From Argentina anserina (Eukaryota > Streptophyta > Magnoliopsida > Rosales > Rosaceae), in the NCBI RefSeq assembly GCF_933775445.1, contig NC_065874.1, positions 3,367,001-3,431,000 on the forward strand: a stretch of DNA of 64,000 nucleotides, in the 5' to 3' direction. The notes below the pieces were generated by a model, which was not told the origin of the DNA, searched no databases, and saw only the letters and a program-made list of their open reading frames with translations. Every line of letters begins with the position of its first letter. Position 1 is the first letter of the stretch. The position numbers were made by a program, and so were the translations under genes. Positions 25,433-37,426 of the stretch are shown in pieces.

Positions 25433-25927
25433 GTGCATAGCAACAAAAACACAAGTGGAGATTCCATTACTCAGACCATTATCCTAGCCACAATTGGGTA
25501 CATGGCTCCAGGTGATGTATTGTTAGTTCACGCGTCAATTTTTCTTCATATAATTATATTTCAACTCAAATCCTTAATGAAGTTTTACCAATGTGCAGAC
25601 TGCAGAGCCTTCCATTCCATAGTTTGTTTCAACAAGAGGAGAATCAGAAGATGCATACAGTTTTGGTATTGTGCTTCTGGAAACTTTCACAACTAGGAAG
25701 CCAACAGATGGAAATATTTTATGGGGACATGAGTTTGAGGCAATGGATTGCAAATTCACTTCCACAGTCAGTAGCTCACGTTGTGGATGGATGCCACTCG
25801 GAACATTGAATTTGCCATCCATCATGAGGCTGGCTCTAGCTTGTTGCATAGAATCGGCAGGAGGACAAGTATGCCAGAAGCCATTGCCACACTGAACAAA
25901 AAAAAGTAGGAAGTTTTTGAAGGGCAA
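25433..25927 (+). pseudogene. LRR-XII receptor kinase 3'-end fragment, copy 2
   Basis: Starts in the activation segment (GDSITQTIILATIGYMAPG), is interrupted by an intron-like stretch (about 25512-25599), then continues with LQSLPFHS..., VLLETFTTRKPTDG, MSLRQWIANSLPQSVAHVVDG and LPSIMRLALACCIES. These pieces fall in different frames, so several frameshifts are present. It overlaps in content with copy 1, so the two are partial tandem duplicates of one kinase 3' end. Confidence 0.75.
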
Positions 25928-26899
25928 TGTAGTAGGATGATGATTCTACTATGTAATGTCATCTAGCCTGTGTGCTACTGGGCTGCAACATCCCATCACA
26001 AACAGAACCAGGGTTTTTTAGTTCAACGTCTAGAGTTCCATTCTTCTCTGTTGAGAGAGAGAGAGAGAGAGAGAGACTAATTCATTTTCTTCCCTAACCT
26101 CCATTCTAAAGCTTTGCTCAAGACACCTGCCATTCAGACCAAAAAAAAAAAAGACACAAGCTCATGGAAATTGGAAAGACGGCACCTTCAGGTTAGACCT
26201 TTACCAATTTATACAGAAGAGGTCTAGGGTTTGTAACATATTGGGACCTTGCCGGCCCAAAATAAGACTCGGGCTCATTTGTAGTCTCGTTATTAGGACT
26301 GTTATTCTAATTTTTAAGTCATAGACTTGGTGTTGAGGGTTGTATCGCAGGTGTGCAATGGTTATGATATCGTTTTCGAGTACTAATAGTTTAACGTTGG
26401 TTAATTCTTGATATAAATGTAATGAGGATGTTGCCTAATGCCTATACATATATGCCGCTAGTTCTGGTATATAGTATTGTGGTGAGTTGTTTTTTCTTGA
26501 CGTTAATCATAAGGAAGTACAATTGGACCCATTTCGAACCGAAATATTGTAATTGGTGGTTTGCTGGGTGGAATACAAATGGGAACTAATTCCCGTGGGA
26601 GCAATGGTTGTAATTATTCTAGATATTCATTCTTAAAAAAAAAACCGTTAGATTTACATCCGAGTTTGATTAGACGTAATATTTGGTAGTCGATTAGTCC
26701 GACGATTTCAATTAATGATACGTAGCTATGATTAAGTCCCCTTGGTCTTCTCGGTTTCCTTGTCGCATGAAGTAACCTTTCGGCTAGACCAAAATCCTTT
26801 TTAGTTGATTTAAATAAATGTTTTGTTCTGAACAAAGTTATTCTAGCTAGGGTTTTAAAAATTCAAAGAGAGGTTATTGGATCGACCAGCGACGCAACA
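25928..26899. other. intergenic spacer with a (GA)n microsatellite
   Basis: A (GA)n run is at about 26053-26076 and an A-run at about 26141. No gene is seen. The last few hundred bases are the promoter region of the CDKB-like gene; no convincing TATA box stands out. Confidence 0.5.
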
Positions 26900-28877
26900 A
26901 TGGAGGACTACGAGATGAGTTCGGAGATATTGAGGATGGAATCCAACTGCCTTGTATACAAAGCCACGCACAAAGAGACCGGGGAGTTGGTTGCCATGAG
27001 AAAGGTGACGGCGGACGACGGCGTCGCACCTCCCGCTCTCGTCCGCGAGCTGTTGGTCGCGGCGAAGTTTAGAAAATCGGCTTACGTCGTCAACTTCCGT
27101 CAAGCACTCCGCGTCCTCGAGGACAACAAGGTTGTTTACTACGTTGTATACGAGCTCCTAGACACCACCGATCTCCACAGCTTCATCGCAGCCAAACCCT
27201 TACCGTCCGACGTGGTCAAGAAAGTTCTGTTCCTGCTCCTCCAGTGCGTCCACGAGTGTCATTCTAACGGCGTCCGCCACCGGAACCTAAACCCTAATAA
27301 TGTGCTGGTAGACGAGAAACGAGGGAGTCTTAAAATCGGGGCTGATATCGGTCAGTCGTACTCTTTCTTTGGCGAGGCTTCTGCTTCCATTCCCGACGGG
27401 ACTGTCAGTCTCCGTTACCAGGCTCCGGAGGCTTTGCTCCGATCAACCAGGTGCAGGGCTGCGGTTGACATGTGGGCAGTCGGCTGCATCTTCGGTACGT
27501 ACTAAATCCCTTTAATTCTATGCATGCTTTTTTATTTCTTGCTGATTTCTTGATTCAATTAAAACTTGATGTATTGTGTTGTTGTATACGAAATTGAATT
27601 GCAGCTGAAATGGTGACTGGGGATGTTCTGTTTGTCGGGTGTGGTGGTGATCCTAAAAATACTGATAAGGAGCAATTGCGTGAGATTTTCAGGTTTGCAA
27701 GTGTTTGTTTTTCTTAGAACTTTAGATGTCATTTTTTGATTCCAAGTACAGGATAAGAAGATACATGTATACACTATACAGAATACAGATACATAGAATC
27801 ACTATTGAGTATGGTGCAATTACATATGTGCAGGCAGTTGGGAAAACCAACAGAGTATGAGTGGCGAGGGGTCACTGCTCTGCCGGGTTGGGAACCCTAC
27901 GAAGAATGGGAAGGAAAGAAGATGAAAGCTCGTTGCTATATGGCAGGAGATTTGCCAAAAGATTTGCTAGTAGGTGCAGTTCTTCTGGAACAAGATGGAG
28001 CTGATCTTCTTTCGGTAAGTGTTTTTATCTCTAATATATCAAGCTGTGGCAATGCTTTCTTGATCTTATTACTCTTTTTAGGACAGTTATCATTTTGCAT
28101 CATAACATAAACAACATAAACATGGATTGGATATATGCATCTATGGGTTTATGAGGGCTTTTATTTGATGGTTTAACCTGCCAGCATATGTATCCTCTTC
28201 TTGCATATCAAGCCCTGTAATTAATTAACCTTTTGCTTTACTAGTTTCAAAATTTATCACTATGAATAATGCAATTTTGCGTGACAAAAACAAAATGGCG
28301 ACAAGACTACAAGAATGAACAAACAGGTCTTGATATATAATTATATACATGCATGATTCAACAATATTGTGGTATTTATACTTGGAAGTAAAACTTTCTG
28401 CTTTCTGCTTTCTCTTTCTGTTTCCTGCTTCCGGCCATTTGTTACATGAAGTATGTTTCTGCAAAACATTCAATCTGTATTTTATGTTTTCAAGCAACTG
28501 GCATTGTCCCATTGGGGCTTAGGGCTAGTGTGAATGCATGCACTTCCAAAGAATTAAACGAAATCATTGGTTATGAACTTGTGATGTTTAATCACTATTG
28601 CCATATCCAAATGAAAGCTTTAACATGCTGTTGAGTTGATTAGTGATGACTTGTGATATTGAAGATTGATATACAGTATATACTGTTATTTAACTCTGGC
28701 TAGCTGTTGAGTTATATTTGTGCAAAGTTTTTGTTTCTTACAAATATGGAGCATGAATCTTACAGTATATTGATTGTTTTGAAAATAATGCAGAAAATGC
28801 TTACATATGATCCAGCTCAAAGAATCACAACTAAAGCAGCAATGGAGCACCCCTACTTCGGCGCAATGGTTAGCTAG
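26900..28877 (+). CDS. CDKB-like protein with degenerate catalytic motifs, putative pseudokinase
   Basis: Exons 26900-27494, 27605-27692, 27834-28014 and 28794-28877 join in frame (315 aa), close to the length of B-type cyclin-dependent kinases. CDKB landmarks are traceable: MEDYE start, PPALVREL at the PPTALRE helix position, YELLDTTDLHSFI, CHSNGV, VDMWAVGCIFAEM, FRQLGKPTEYEWRGV..LPGW and KMLTYDPAQRITTKAAMEHPYF. The catalytic core is altered: the glycine loop is lost (EILRMESNCLVY), VALK is VAMR (R34), HRDLKPQN is HRNLNPNN (N129, N131), and the activation loop has no THE threonine context (SIPDGTVSLRYQAPE). DIG and APE remain. Introns and an uninterrupted frame argue against a processed or freshly decayed pseudogene, but expression is unknown. 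It could be a scaffold-type pseudokinase or a slowly dying paralogue. Confidence 0.8.
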
Positions 28878-29430
28878 AAAAGTATACGTGATATATACAC
28901 AAACTGCAATTCAGAAACCTTGAATGTTTTTGAGAGCCAGCAGCTGTATGTATTGAATATTTAGCATATGCAGAGTCTTCAAGCTCACAGTTAGAACATT
29001 ATATAGGTCATATGGAAGCTATATTTCCCGATTGCCTTTGTTATTTCTCCTCTGTTTGATTAAGTACTCATTTCTTGGGTATAATTTTTCGTTGTACTAC
29101 TTAATGTGTATCAAAAGCCCGAGCATTTTAGACACAAATGACGATTCATTGTGGCTGATGTGATGACTTACATAAATATGTGTTAAGAGTTCAATGCAAT
29201 AGATTCCAACACATAAGAACAAGAAACTGCCTTATTTGGTATCAACCATCGTCCTTACTCATTGTGGACAATGTTGTCAACAAACAATTATAGAAATGCA
29301 ATGCTGTCACACGTCTAAAAGCTTGTGTTCATTATCAAGATTGAAAGATTTATTACGTGATTGACGACTACGGTCATTGCACTATAACACTAGGACATTC
29401 GTTTATCTATAATCATCACATCGCTCTACC
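28878..29430. other. 3' flank and spacer
   Basis: Presumed 3' untranslated region of the CDKB-like gene and AT-rich spacer. No other feature is seen. Confidence 0.45.
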
Positions 29431-30325
29431 TGGATGTGGAGGTCATTATCTCTATCCCTTTGAGCACCAGATGCCCTGGAGATAAATTGATATGGCACTA
29501 CGACTGCAAAGGAGTTTTTTCGGTGTGTAGTGCTTATGCGGCGGCTAGGGATCATTTGATTCTTCAAGATATGACTACTTCTAGTTCCTCTTCTTCTCAA
29601 CCCGTTGAGCCCTTCTGGAAGAGTTTTTGGAAATGTAAAGTTCCAGGCAAAGTTAAATTCTGTTTATGGAATTTCTCCCTACTAGATCAAACCTTGTCAA
29701 AAAGAAAGTAGACATTGTTCCAGCTGCGGAGGAGACATGTCTTCATTTGTTCCGTGATTACCCTGTCTCTGCTCAAATGACATTTCACCTAACGGGTATG
29801 TTAGATTATCCCTCCTTCTCTTGTTTTTGAAGACTGGTTACAGTTTTGCATGGCAAAATTACATTCTTCTAGTTTTTGCCGTCTCCTGGTAAAGTTGTGG
29901 TTTTTATGGAAAGCAAGGAATGATAAGGTGTGGAACAACAAAAATTGTGATCCTTCTTCTACCTTACTCAGTGCTCAAGTTTGGCTTGCCAATTATATGC
30001 TAGCAAATGCTTCTCCTTCAAAATCCACTTGCCTCCGACACCTTTGGAAGAAACCTCCTTTTGGTTGGTCTAGTGTGTGTATGGATGGAGCTTTTGATGT
30101 TCACTCACATACAGGAGGTGTTGGAATTGTTGTTAGAGATGCTACTGGCTCCTTTCAGCTCCCAGGGAGTACCTTCACTCACTTGTACCGGGATGGAAAC
30201 TTTGCTGGCCCTGCAACGTGTTCTTTAGTTCTACTCCTTCATTTTTACAAGACTTCATCGCTAGTGATTGTACTTAGTTTTCTCTTGATTTAATTTTTTT
30301 TTGTCGTTTCTTCTAAAAAAAAAAA
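29431..30325 (+). mobile_element. 5'-truncated LINE (L1-type) retrotransposon, zinc-binding and RNase H region
   Basis: The first frame (29436-29711) carries the zf-RVT block: IPLSTRCPGDKLIWHYDCKG, FSVCSAYAAARDH and WKSFWKCKVPGKVKFCLW. After a disrupted stretch a second frame (29850-30293) gives LWFLWKARNDKVWNN and an RNase-H-like start (CMDGAFDVHSHTGGVGIVVRDATG). An A-run at about 30314-30325 marks the 3' end. Flanks look like an imperfect target duplication (tcgctctacc before, tcgcatccctctacc after). Reverse transcriptase and endonuclease are missing and the frames are broken, so it is inactive. Confidence 0.75.
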
Positions 30326-30520
30326 TCGCATCCCTCTACCTTTCTCAAAACTTCCATCTTTCCACTCGACCCATGGTTTCTCAATTGTCACATGAATAGC
30401 TCTCGGTCTCAGAACACGGTCATATGGATGATCCATTCGTGCATTCCTTGCGAGATGGGGTTCCGAAGACTATATGTACCTTCCCCTTACTAACGTGAGC
30501 CAACCAAATTCTAACGTACT

Positions 30521-30798
30521 ATGGTGATAGTTTTTTTTTATTGGGGAGTTAGTCTTAGTTAGATTAGGTAACACACACCTATGCAGGATATCCCAATAGA
30601 GCCAGACTAATTCATGCATCGCCACGGGGCATGATAGCGAATACCACATGCCAGACACACTTGTCTAACAATGGTCACCGCCGGCTGGCCACCCAGACTC
30701 ATGCGAGGATTCGAAATCCAGACCTTGTGGTTAGCAAGGAACCAAGGACAAGGTTTTCCACCTCACTATCTCCGGGGTGGTTTACCATGGTGATAGTT
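30521..30798 (-). mobile_element. tRNA-derived SINE with 12-base target-site duplication
   Basis: Read on the minus strand, the element (30786-30533, 254 bases) begins GGTAAACCACCCCGGAG. It carries an A-box-like TAGTGAGGTGG (30768-30758) and a B-box-like TTTCGAATCC (about 30717-30708), and ends CCCCAATAAAAAAA. It is bounded by identical 12-mers ATGGTGATAGTT at 30521-30532 and 30787-30798. Spacing of the two internal pol III boxes (about 45 bases), the A-tail and the direct repeats together fit a SINE insertion. Confidence 0.8.
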
Positions 30799-31118
30799 AA
30801 TAGCCGTGAATTCACATATATTTAATTTAATTTTTAATGACATTATCACAGGATACCGGTCTCAAGGCCCGATATTCTCAGGCCCAAGTAGAGTTTCAAG
30901 CCCAGTTAATTTTTTGTTTCTATCTAAAAAAGCTCAGCTGAGTTATATCGCTCATAATTGTCCATCTCCCAGAACTGAAAACCCCTTTCCCTCTTTGCTC
31001 TCCAATTCAAAACCCCCAAATTCCAATCTCCAATTCAAACCTCTCCGAATCTCAACAACTTCATCCCTCAATTCGCTTCTGAAACCCTAGATTCCCAATC
31101 TGCATCAAAGCCCCAGCC
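30799..31118. other. promoter and leader region of the HCNGP gene
   Basis: Pyrimidine-rich sequence immediately before the start codon resembles a plant 5' leader (CTC/TCC runs at 30960-31090). A 94-codon frame at 30806-31090 is probably leader sequence, not a protein. Confidence 0.4.
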
Positions 31119-33159
31119 ATGGCCTCACGAAAGCGCCAACCGGAGGGCATCGCGCTGCTCTCCATGTACGACGACGAAGAGGACGACGACGACATGGACG
31201 AAGCTGAAGAACACGGAAAACAAGAACAAGAAGAAGAAGACGAAGAAGACCGCCGCGGAGAGAGAGAAGAGCGGGATCAACACGGCGACGCCTCCATGCC
31301 GGATGCGGTTGATTCCAATAATGCGACGAGCGGTGTGGATGATGAGAGCTCGGGGCAGTTTCGCCGCTCCGCGTCGCAGCAGCAGCTCTCTCAGAGGCCG
31401 GGATCGCCGGAACAGGCGGCGGCGGTGGAGAGGTCGAGGAGGAGAGGGACGCTTGTGGACTATGGGCATGATGAAGCTGCTATGTCTCCAGAGCCTGAGG
31501 TATATGCTCTTAAACGTGGCAACATTTGAGTATTGATTATGTGCATTAAAGGTTAGGAATTGACATGTTTGTGATGTATTTTTAAGCTCTGATTTAAGTT
31601 TTGAGCTTCGTAATTTTCGAACATTCTCACTATTTAGATGGTAGCTTAGTACTCGAAGTTATGGACAGTAATTAGTCAAGATGAGCTTATTTAATTGATT
31701 GCAGGAGGGTGAAATCGACAGAAGCGGTGGCGTTTTGCCTACAAATGGTAATGCTGTTCTCTGAGCATTAGTGTTTTCTGTGTTTCGGACTACTGGTTGT
31801 TTGTTTTGTGTATCTGCAACTTCATGTAGTATTTATTTGTTGCAGGTGATTCACAGGGTAAGACGCCTCAGTTGAGCGATCAAGCCACTCCTCGAGTATC
31901 TGAGCCATCGCACTCTGATGCGATGAATGAGAATATAATTGAATCAGAGGGTAGAAATGCTGAAGAGACTGTTGGCGAAGATCAGAAAGGTGTTGATCCA
32001 TTGGATAAGTTTCTTCCACCACCATCGAAGATCAAGTGCTCAGAGGACCTACAAGTAAGTTCTTAGTTAAAGGTTCACTATTTGCAGAATAGATGTGTAA
32101 AAAAAAGGGGGGGGGGTTCTTATAGGGATTATAAATTTTGAACTAATAATACTGAGGTCTTAAGTCATATGTGTCTAGCTTCAGACTCTGTTGTATGTGA
32201 CATGTGCATTGGTGTCCCTGAACTTTCTTGAGACTGTATCTGTGGAGTTTATTTAATACTCGAGGGTTGTACAAGTCAAATATGAAAACCATAATATTTT
32301 CATCTATACACCCATATTTGAAGTCTGAAATCCTTTTCTTCAGATGATAATGTCAAAATATGGTGTCTTCTTGCCTGATGGTTCGTCTGATATTGAAACT
32401 TTAGGACACTAACCTTTCTGTTTGAATCTTTTGGCATAGATATTTGTGAGTATAAAAGTATTTCCTTAATTGAGAGGTATGTTATGGGCTTAAGGCCATC
32501 TTAGTCTCATTGTTACCCTAATGCATAATGGTGTATATTACTTTATATGTATTTCCCCTGAACGATTTAAAGCCATTAAAGTCAAAGGTTCCAGCATTCT
32601 AGGCCTTGCTAAAACTGAGTCTGAGTGTATCATAAGAAAAGGGACATGATTGAGTGTTTTGAGGGTGGATCCCTCATTCTCAATTATAACCATTGTTCGC
32701 TTGTTTTATGTTTGTACCTTGATTGGGAATATCAGCTTTGGAGTTTGAAATGTCCTTAGGTGACCACCTGTGTTTAGTCGTAGTTGATGAAAAATAGGCC
32801 ATAGCCTCAGATGCCTCATATTGATATCCGGTTATGGTATTTATTTAAGTATGTTTAGTATTTGTTATGTCTCTTTTAATATTATGTCAATGTCATAATG
32901 TACTGTATCTGATTCGGTTTTGATTTCTACTCATTCCAGAGAAAGATTCAAAGGTTTCTTGAATTAAAGAGGGCAGGGAAAAGCTTTAATGAAGAAGTGC
33001 GGAAAAAGAAGGACTATAGGAACCCAGACTTTCTATTGCATGCAGTGCGGTTTCAAGATATCGATCAGATAGGTTCATGCTTCAGTAAAGATGTATTTGA
33101 CCCTCATGGATTTGACAAAAGCGACTACTATGATGAAATAGGTCACTCGCAACTCTTAT

Positions 33160-33201
<42 letters not shown>

Positions 33202-34499
33202 GTGTTTTTGGTACTATTTTGGGTTAAAGCATGCTTTTGTTCAAACCAAAAAAGGGGTCCCTCACTAGAAGGGCTGTGTGTGTGTGTGTGTGTGTGTATA
33301 GATATATTTCTGTGTGTGTATTATTTGTCTACCTGCTTGCATATCTATATATCTTATGTGTTGTGTGTGTTTGTGTTTTTGAAGCAGAGGCTGATTCTAG
33401 ACGTGAGCTGGAGAGGATCAATCAAGAAAAAAAGAACCGTCAGAATGTTGATTTTGCTTCTGGTGGAAGACTAACACCAATAGTTGGTGTTGCGCCTACA
33501 CCTAACGCACCCCTTCCAGGTTAGAAACCATTTAACATAAATTTACGGTACTCACTTTTTAACTGCAGACATATGCAGATTAGCATTAGCTTCTCAATAA
33601 TTTGTCATTTGTGGTTGTCTCATGTTGTAGGTATAACTGTGCCTGCTACTGGGTTGAGCTCCTTACCACGTGCTGCCGATATCATCCCTCGGGATGGTAG
33701 ACAGAATAAGAAGTCGAAGTGGGATAAGGTTTCCTTCAAAAGCAATACATGCTTATTTTCCTGATGGATCGTAAAGACATTACTTTACTGACTCGATCGT
33801 ATTATTTTTCTTGTTTCAGATAGATGGGACTCAGGCAACACTGTTATCTTCTGCTAATGCTGGTGGATACACTTTGGGGTATGTTTCACTTACCGATTTC
33901 AATACTCTTTCCTGCGCGTAAATTCCATTTCATCTTGTAGTATGGTGTAATGACAGCTCTTATGTCTTTATGTAATCCTCTCAGCCAAAAGTGGCTAAAT
34001 GACGCACTTTACTGTAATTAAAACCTTTCCGGACGCTTTCGGAAGTTTTGGTATACGTGAATTAACATCAACACTGCATGCAGTCATTTAACTTTTCAAG
34101 TGATTGTCGAGTGCATTTACAAAAGGTTGTGATATGAATTGACTCTGCCTTTATGTCCTCTTTGTTACCCGCCTTATGTATTCATTATGAGATGACAGGT
34201 TTAAAGTCTCAAATGTGTTCCTGAACTGCATTTGGGTTTGATTTAGTGAAACAAATCTAGAATATAAAAGTGATGTGTTTTTTTTTCTTTCAAGTAAAAC
34301 TGTATATATCTTTAGTTGTCAGGGAGATTTGTCTGAAATATTTAGCAATCACTTCCTGATCTCTAACTTTTTGTAATGAAAATTACCCTTGGTCAGTTAT
34401 ATAAAAAATAACTTGTCTCTTTTTCGGTGCAGGCAGCAGAAACGGAGAGAGGTGGAGGAGAAGAGATCTGGTGAGAAGAAGTTGGACAGAAGATCATGA
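31119..34499 (+). CDS. SAP30BP-like: HCNGP-domain (SAP30-binding protein-like) nuclear protein, 8 exons
   Basis: Exons 31119-31499, 31705-31747, 31846-32054, 32940-33141, 33388-33519, 33631-33728, 33820-33878 and 34433-34499 join in frame (396 aa). The N-terminus is strongly acidic (Asp/Glu runs, residues about 18-50) with Ser/Gln and Arg-rich pieces. The HCNGP domain is in exons 3-5: DPLDKFLPPPSKIKCSEDLQ, RKIQRFLELKRAGKSFNEEVR, KKKDYRNPDFLLHAVRFQDID and CFSKDVFDPHGFDKSDYYDEI. A Pro/Ala linker and a basic tail (QQKRREVEEKRSGEKKLDRRS) follow. In animals the family binds the SAP30 co-repressor and has been linked to splicing; the plant role is less defined. Intron 4 holds (CT)n at about 33165-33196 and (GT)n at about 33277-33298. 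Confidence 0.88.
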
Positions 34500-37017
34500 G
34501 CCATTGTAATTCTTCTTGGTAGATCACATATACGACCACATCAACTTTTGAAATGGATAATATGGTCCCAGGCGAGTTTGGCGACGTAGTTCTTTTCTTA
34601 AAACATTTAGAGCAGTACGGTGGGTCTTGTAACTTCTTTATCAATTGTACATGTATATGACCAGAATGGAATCATTCGATAGCTGTTACATATTGAGGGA
34701 GATCAAGCGGTTCAATCAGATTTACTAATCAAGTTGCTGGAGTTATTTGCTGCTTATATTGCAGAGAATTGAGGAGCATTTTCTATGTGCATATTCATTA
34801 CACCAAAATGCTTATACTAAGTTTGACCAGCTCTTAATTCAATTCATTTGTGCAATTCTTGCTATTCTTGGATCCTATCTCCTAGTATTAAAGTCGTTCT
34901 TGCTATCCAGCTTTCGTTTGTTTTTGTTCTTTTGTTTTATCTTTTTTACCCTTAAAGGTCTTCAATCATTTAAGTGTTAAATCGATCAGTTGGTTTATTT
35001 CCCGGTAATAGTATAAACCCCTCTAACATGATAACAAATTACCAGGAATGATTGCAGAATACACTGCAGAAGCCATAAACGCCTGCTTCCAACAAAGTCG
35101 TATCAACTGCCGGAACATACATAGAACTTCTGACCTAATAGACAAGAACATAGTTCAGAAATCTCCAGGATGATGTGAGGCAGCAAGTATAGCGAGTATA
35201 GCGAGTAAAGTGGCAGAAATGCTTTGTTTAGGACAATGCGATGAGAGTTTTGACGTCAACATAGGTAAAGCAGCAAGGTAAAGTAATCAGTATAAGGCAG
35301 TTGCTTAACCAAGAAAAGGTCATTAGAAAGCGATCTATTGGTTTGTTTTGTTGGATTTAGATACATATCAAACTCACTTTTATATTTCATGTTCTAGCCG
35401 AAAGGATTCCTTCACTCTAAGATAATGCAAAACAAATGAAGCAGTGACCAACTCTACCACATCTCCACCACACCTCCATTGGTTATTTTGCTTTGTGTTA
35501 ACATCTTTTTCCCTCAATTGGCATTCTCCAATCTCCAATCACATTATGCTATAGTTAATCATTCCTTCTCATTCCTTTTCGAACAAACTTGGTTTCTGTT
35601 ATTGCGTTCAATTCTAGCCTATGAGCAGGAAGTAGAATATAGAAGATGGACCCAAACACATCCATACGAGTGAAAATTCTAGGAGAGAATCCAAGTCCGA
35701 TGAGAAACTTGGTCATGGTCAAAGGCAAAAGTGTTCTTTAGACAAAATGATCATGCTTCCACTCGTATACCCTCATCAAAAGAAGTAAATATATATCCTT
35801 TATAACATCCCATGATTACGTGAGTAACGTGACCTTAGCTTTCATTATGCAGAGGATCCTTGTTTGGCTGGATCAGGATGCACTAATCATCCCTTCTTCA
35901 AGAACTACTCATAATTATCATATAGGATTTCCTTTACTTCTGATTGGTACTACTTCTGCAGCATGACTGTGGGATCCAGATGGGTCCTCTTTAGGTTTGT
36001 CTCTGTTATTAAAGTTAAATCTCTTACACATTTTGCATACAAATCTATTCAGATAATTTAAATAGTAGAAGCATGCATGCATATGTTAACATGATATGAA
36101 TCTTACCCCAAAAGAAAACAAGAGAAAATAAGTCCATTAATAAAGTGAGCTTTTTGGCTTCTGTCAATTGCCACTATGAATGGATATTGTCTTGGCTAAG
36201 AAACCTTTTTAGCATGGACTATGGAGGAGGAAAAGGATCTTATTAATTAGGAACATCTTTATGTTCCTTTTCGGTCATTCAGGGTTAGATATTCAAGTAA
36301 TTTAACTTATACAGTTATACATGATAGTGGGATGGAGATGGGAATGGAGATGGCGTTAGGTTACTTTGATTCTCCTTTTGTCCCTTTTATGATCGATTTA
36401 CCATATTATATGGATTGGTGTCTCCTCTAGGGTTAAGTCTGGAACATCATTTAGATAATTCCTTGAAAACGATAAGTTTACTGTTTACTTGTGCAGTTGT
36501 GCATGCATTGGGGTAGTTCCGCTTACATTTATATATGATAACTGATGTTAGTTATTATGAGATTGTTCACTAGAAGTTTAACCGTTTAAGTGTGTCTAAA
36601 AGACTCACATCTTATGTTTCTTTGCTGGTTTTCGGTATAAATGGCCTTTAATTTCTACCCAATTATGGAAGATGAGCGAAGTCATTAGTTGGGGAGAAAT
36701 CAGTCTATCAGATATATATACATAATCATAATTCTCATCCAATAAGATCTAACTTATTTCTCTTTCATGACCAATAATGGAAGAAGAACAGAGCCATTGG
36801 TAGATATGTCAGCCAGCTTCTGCATGAATCTGGAAACCACATCAGACTTTGTAAGTCTATCTGTGACATTGAAGTGTATTGGCCCATGCATATAGTCTGT
36901 CCCTACGTTGGATTTTTAGTTTTTTAATAAATAGTTAAATACCAAGATTAAACTTTTGGAAAACCATGCATGCATGAGATCGATTCCAACCAAAATAGTT
37001 CTAAACGAGCTAGCATT
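34500..37017. other. intergenic spacer
   Basis: 3' flank of the HCNGP gene, then AT-rich DNA. I see only short frames and a brief 'gagtatagc' repetition near 35190-35210. No gene is supported. Confidence 0.5.
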
Positions 37018-37019
37018 AG

Positions 37020-37050
<31 letters not shown>

Positions 37051-37053
37051 TTG

Positions 37054-37403
37054 AGGTGCAGACTTATGTAAGATATAGATTCGCTGATTTCGGCGACGGC
37101 AGGCTGTAACGACGCGGCGGACCAGCACAATTGCACTACCTACCTCCCGGCAATTCCGTCTGTGCCAGTCAAAGCTCCATCGGCGACCTATGACAGCCGG
37201 AATCTGCAAAACTCAAGTTTATGGGCAGATTCCGGCGATTTCGCGATTCTGGTCGCCGTGGGTCGCCGATGGAGCTCCGACCGGCACATACGGGATCGTC
37301 GGGAGGTGGGAGTGCAGCTGTGTTGGTCCGCCCCGCTGTTGCGGTATGCCGTTGCCGGAATCGGCGAATCTATACTATACGTAAGGTACGGATGTCCGCA
37401 CCT
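37054..37403. mobile_element. foldback-type element with ~140-base inverted arms
   Basis: The left arm (37054-37188, aggtgcagac...atcggcgacc) recurs as an imperfect reverse complement on the right (37260-37403, ggtcgccgat...gtccgcacct). The arms are GC-rich against AT-rich flanks and enclose a 71-base centre with its own small hairpin (gccggaatctgc...gcagattccggc, 37195-37236). (TA)n tracts lie outside both ends (about 37018-37045 and 37415-37427). No transposase is present. The structure fits a non-autonomous terminal-inverted-repeat element (MULE-like or other); the superfamily is uncertain. Confidence 0.75.
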
Positions 37404-37426
37404 GAAAATTCTCCTATATATATATA

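Noticed and set aside
27494..27505. Reading the CDKB-like exon 1 through to the stop at 27505 (201 aa)
   Set aside because: A GT donor at 27495 followed by three in-phase exons matching the CDK C-lobe gives a complete protein, so the short form is an intron read-through.
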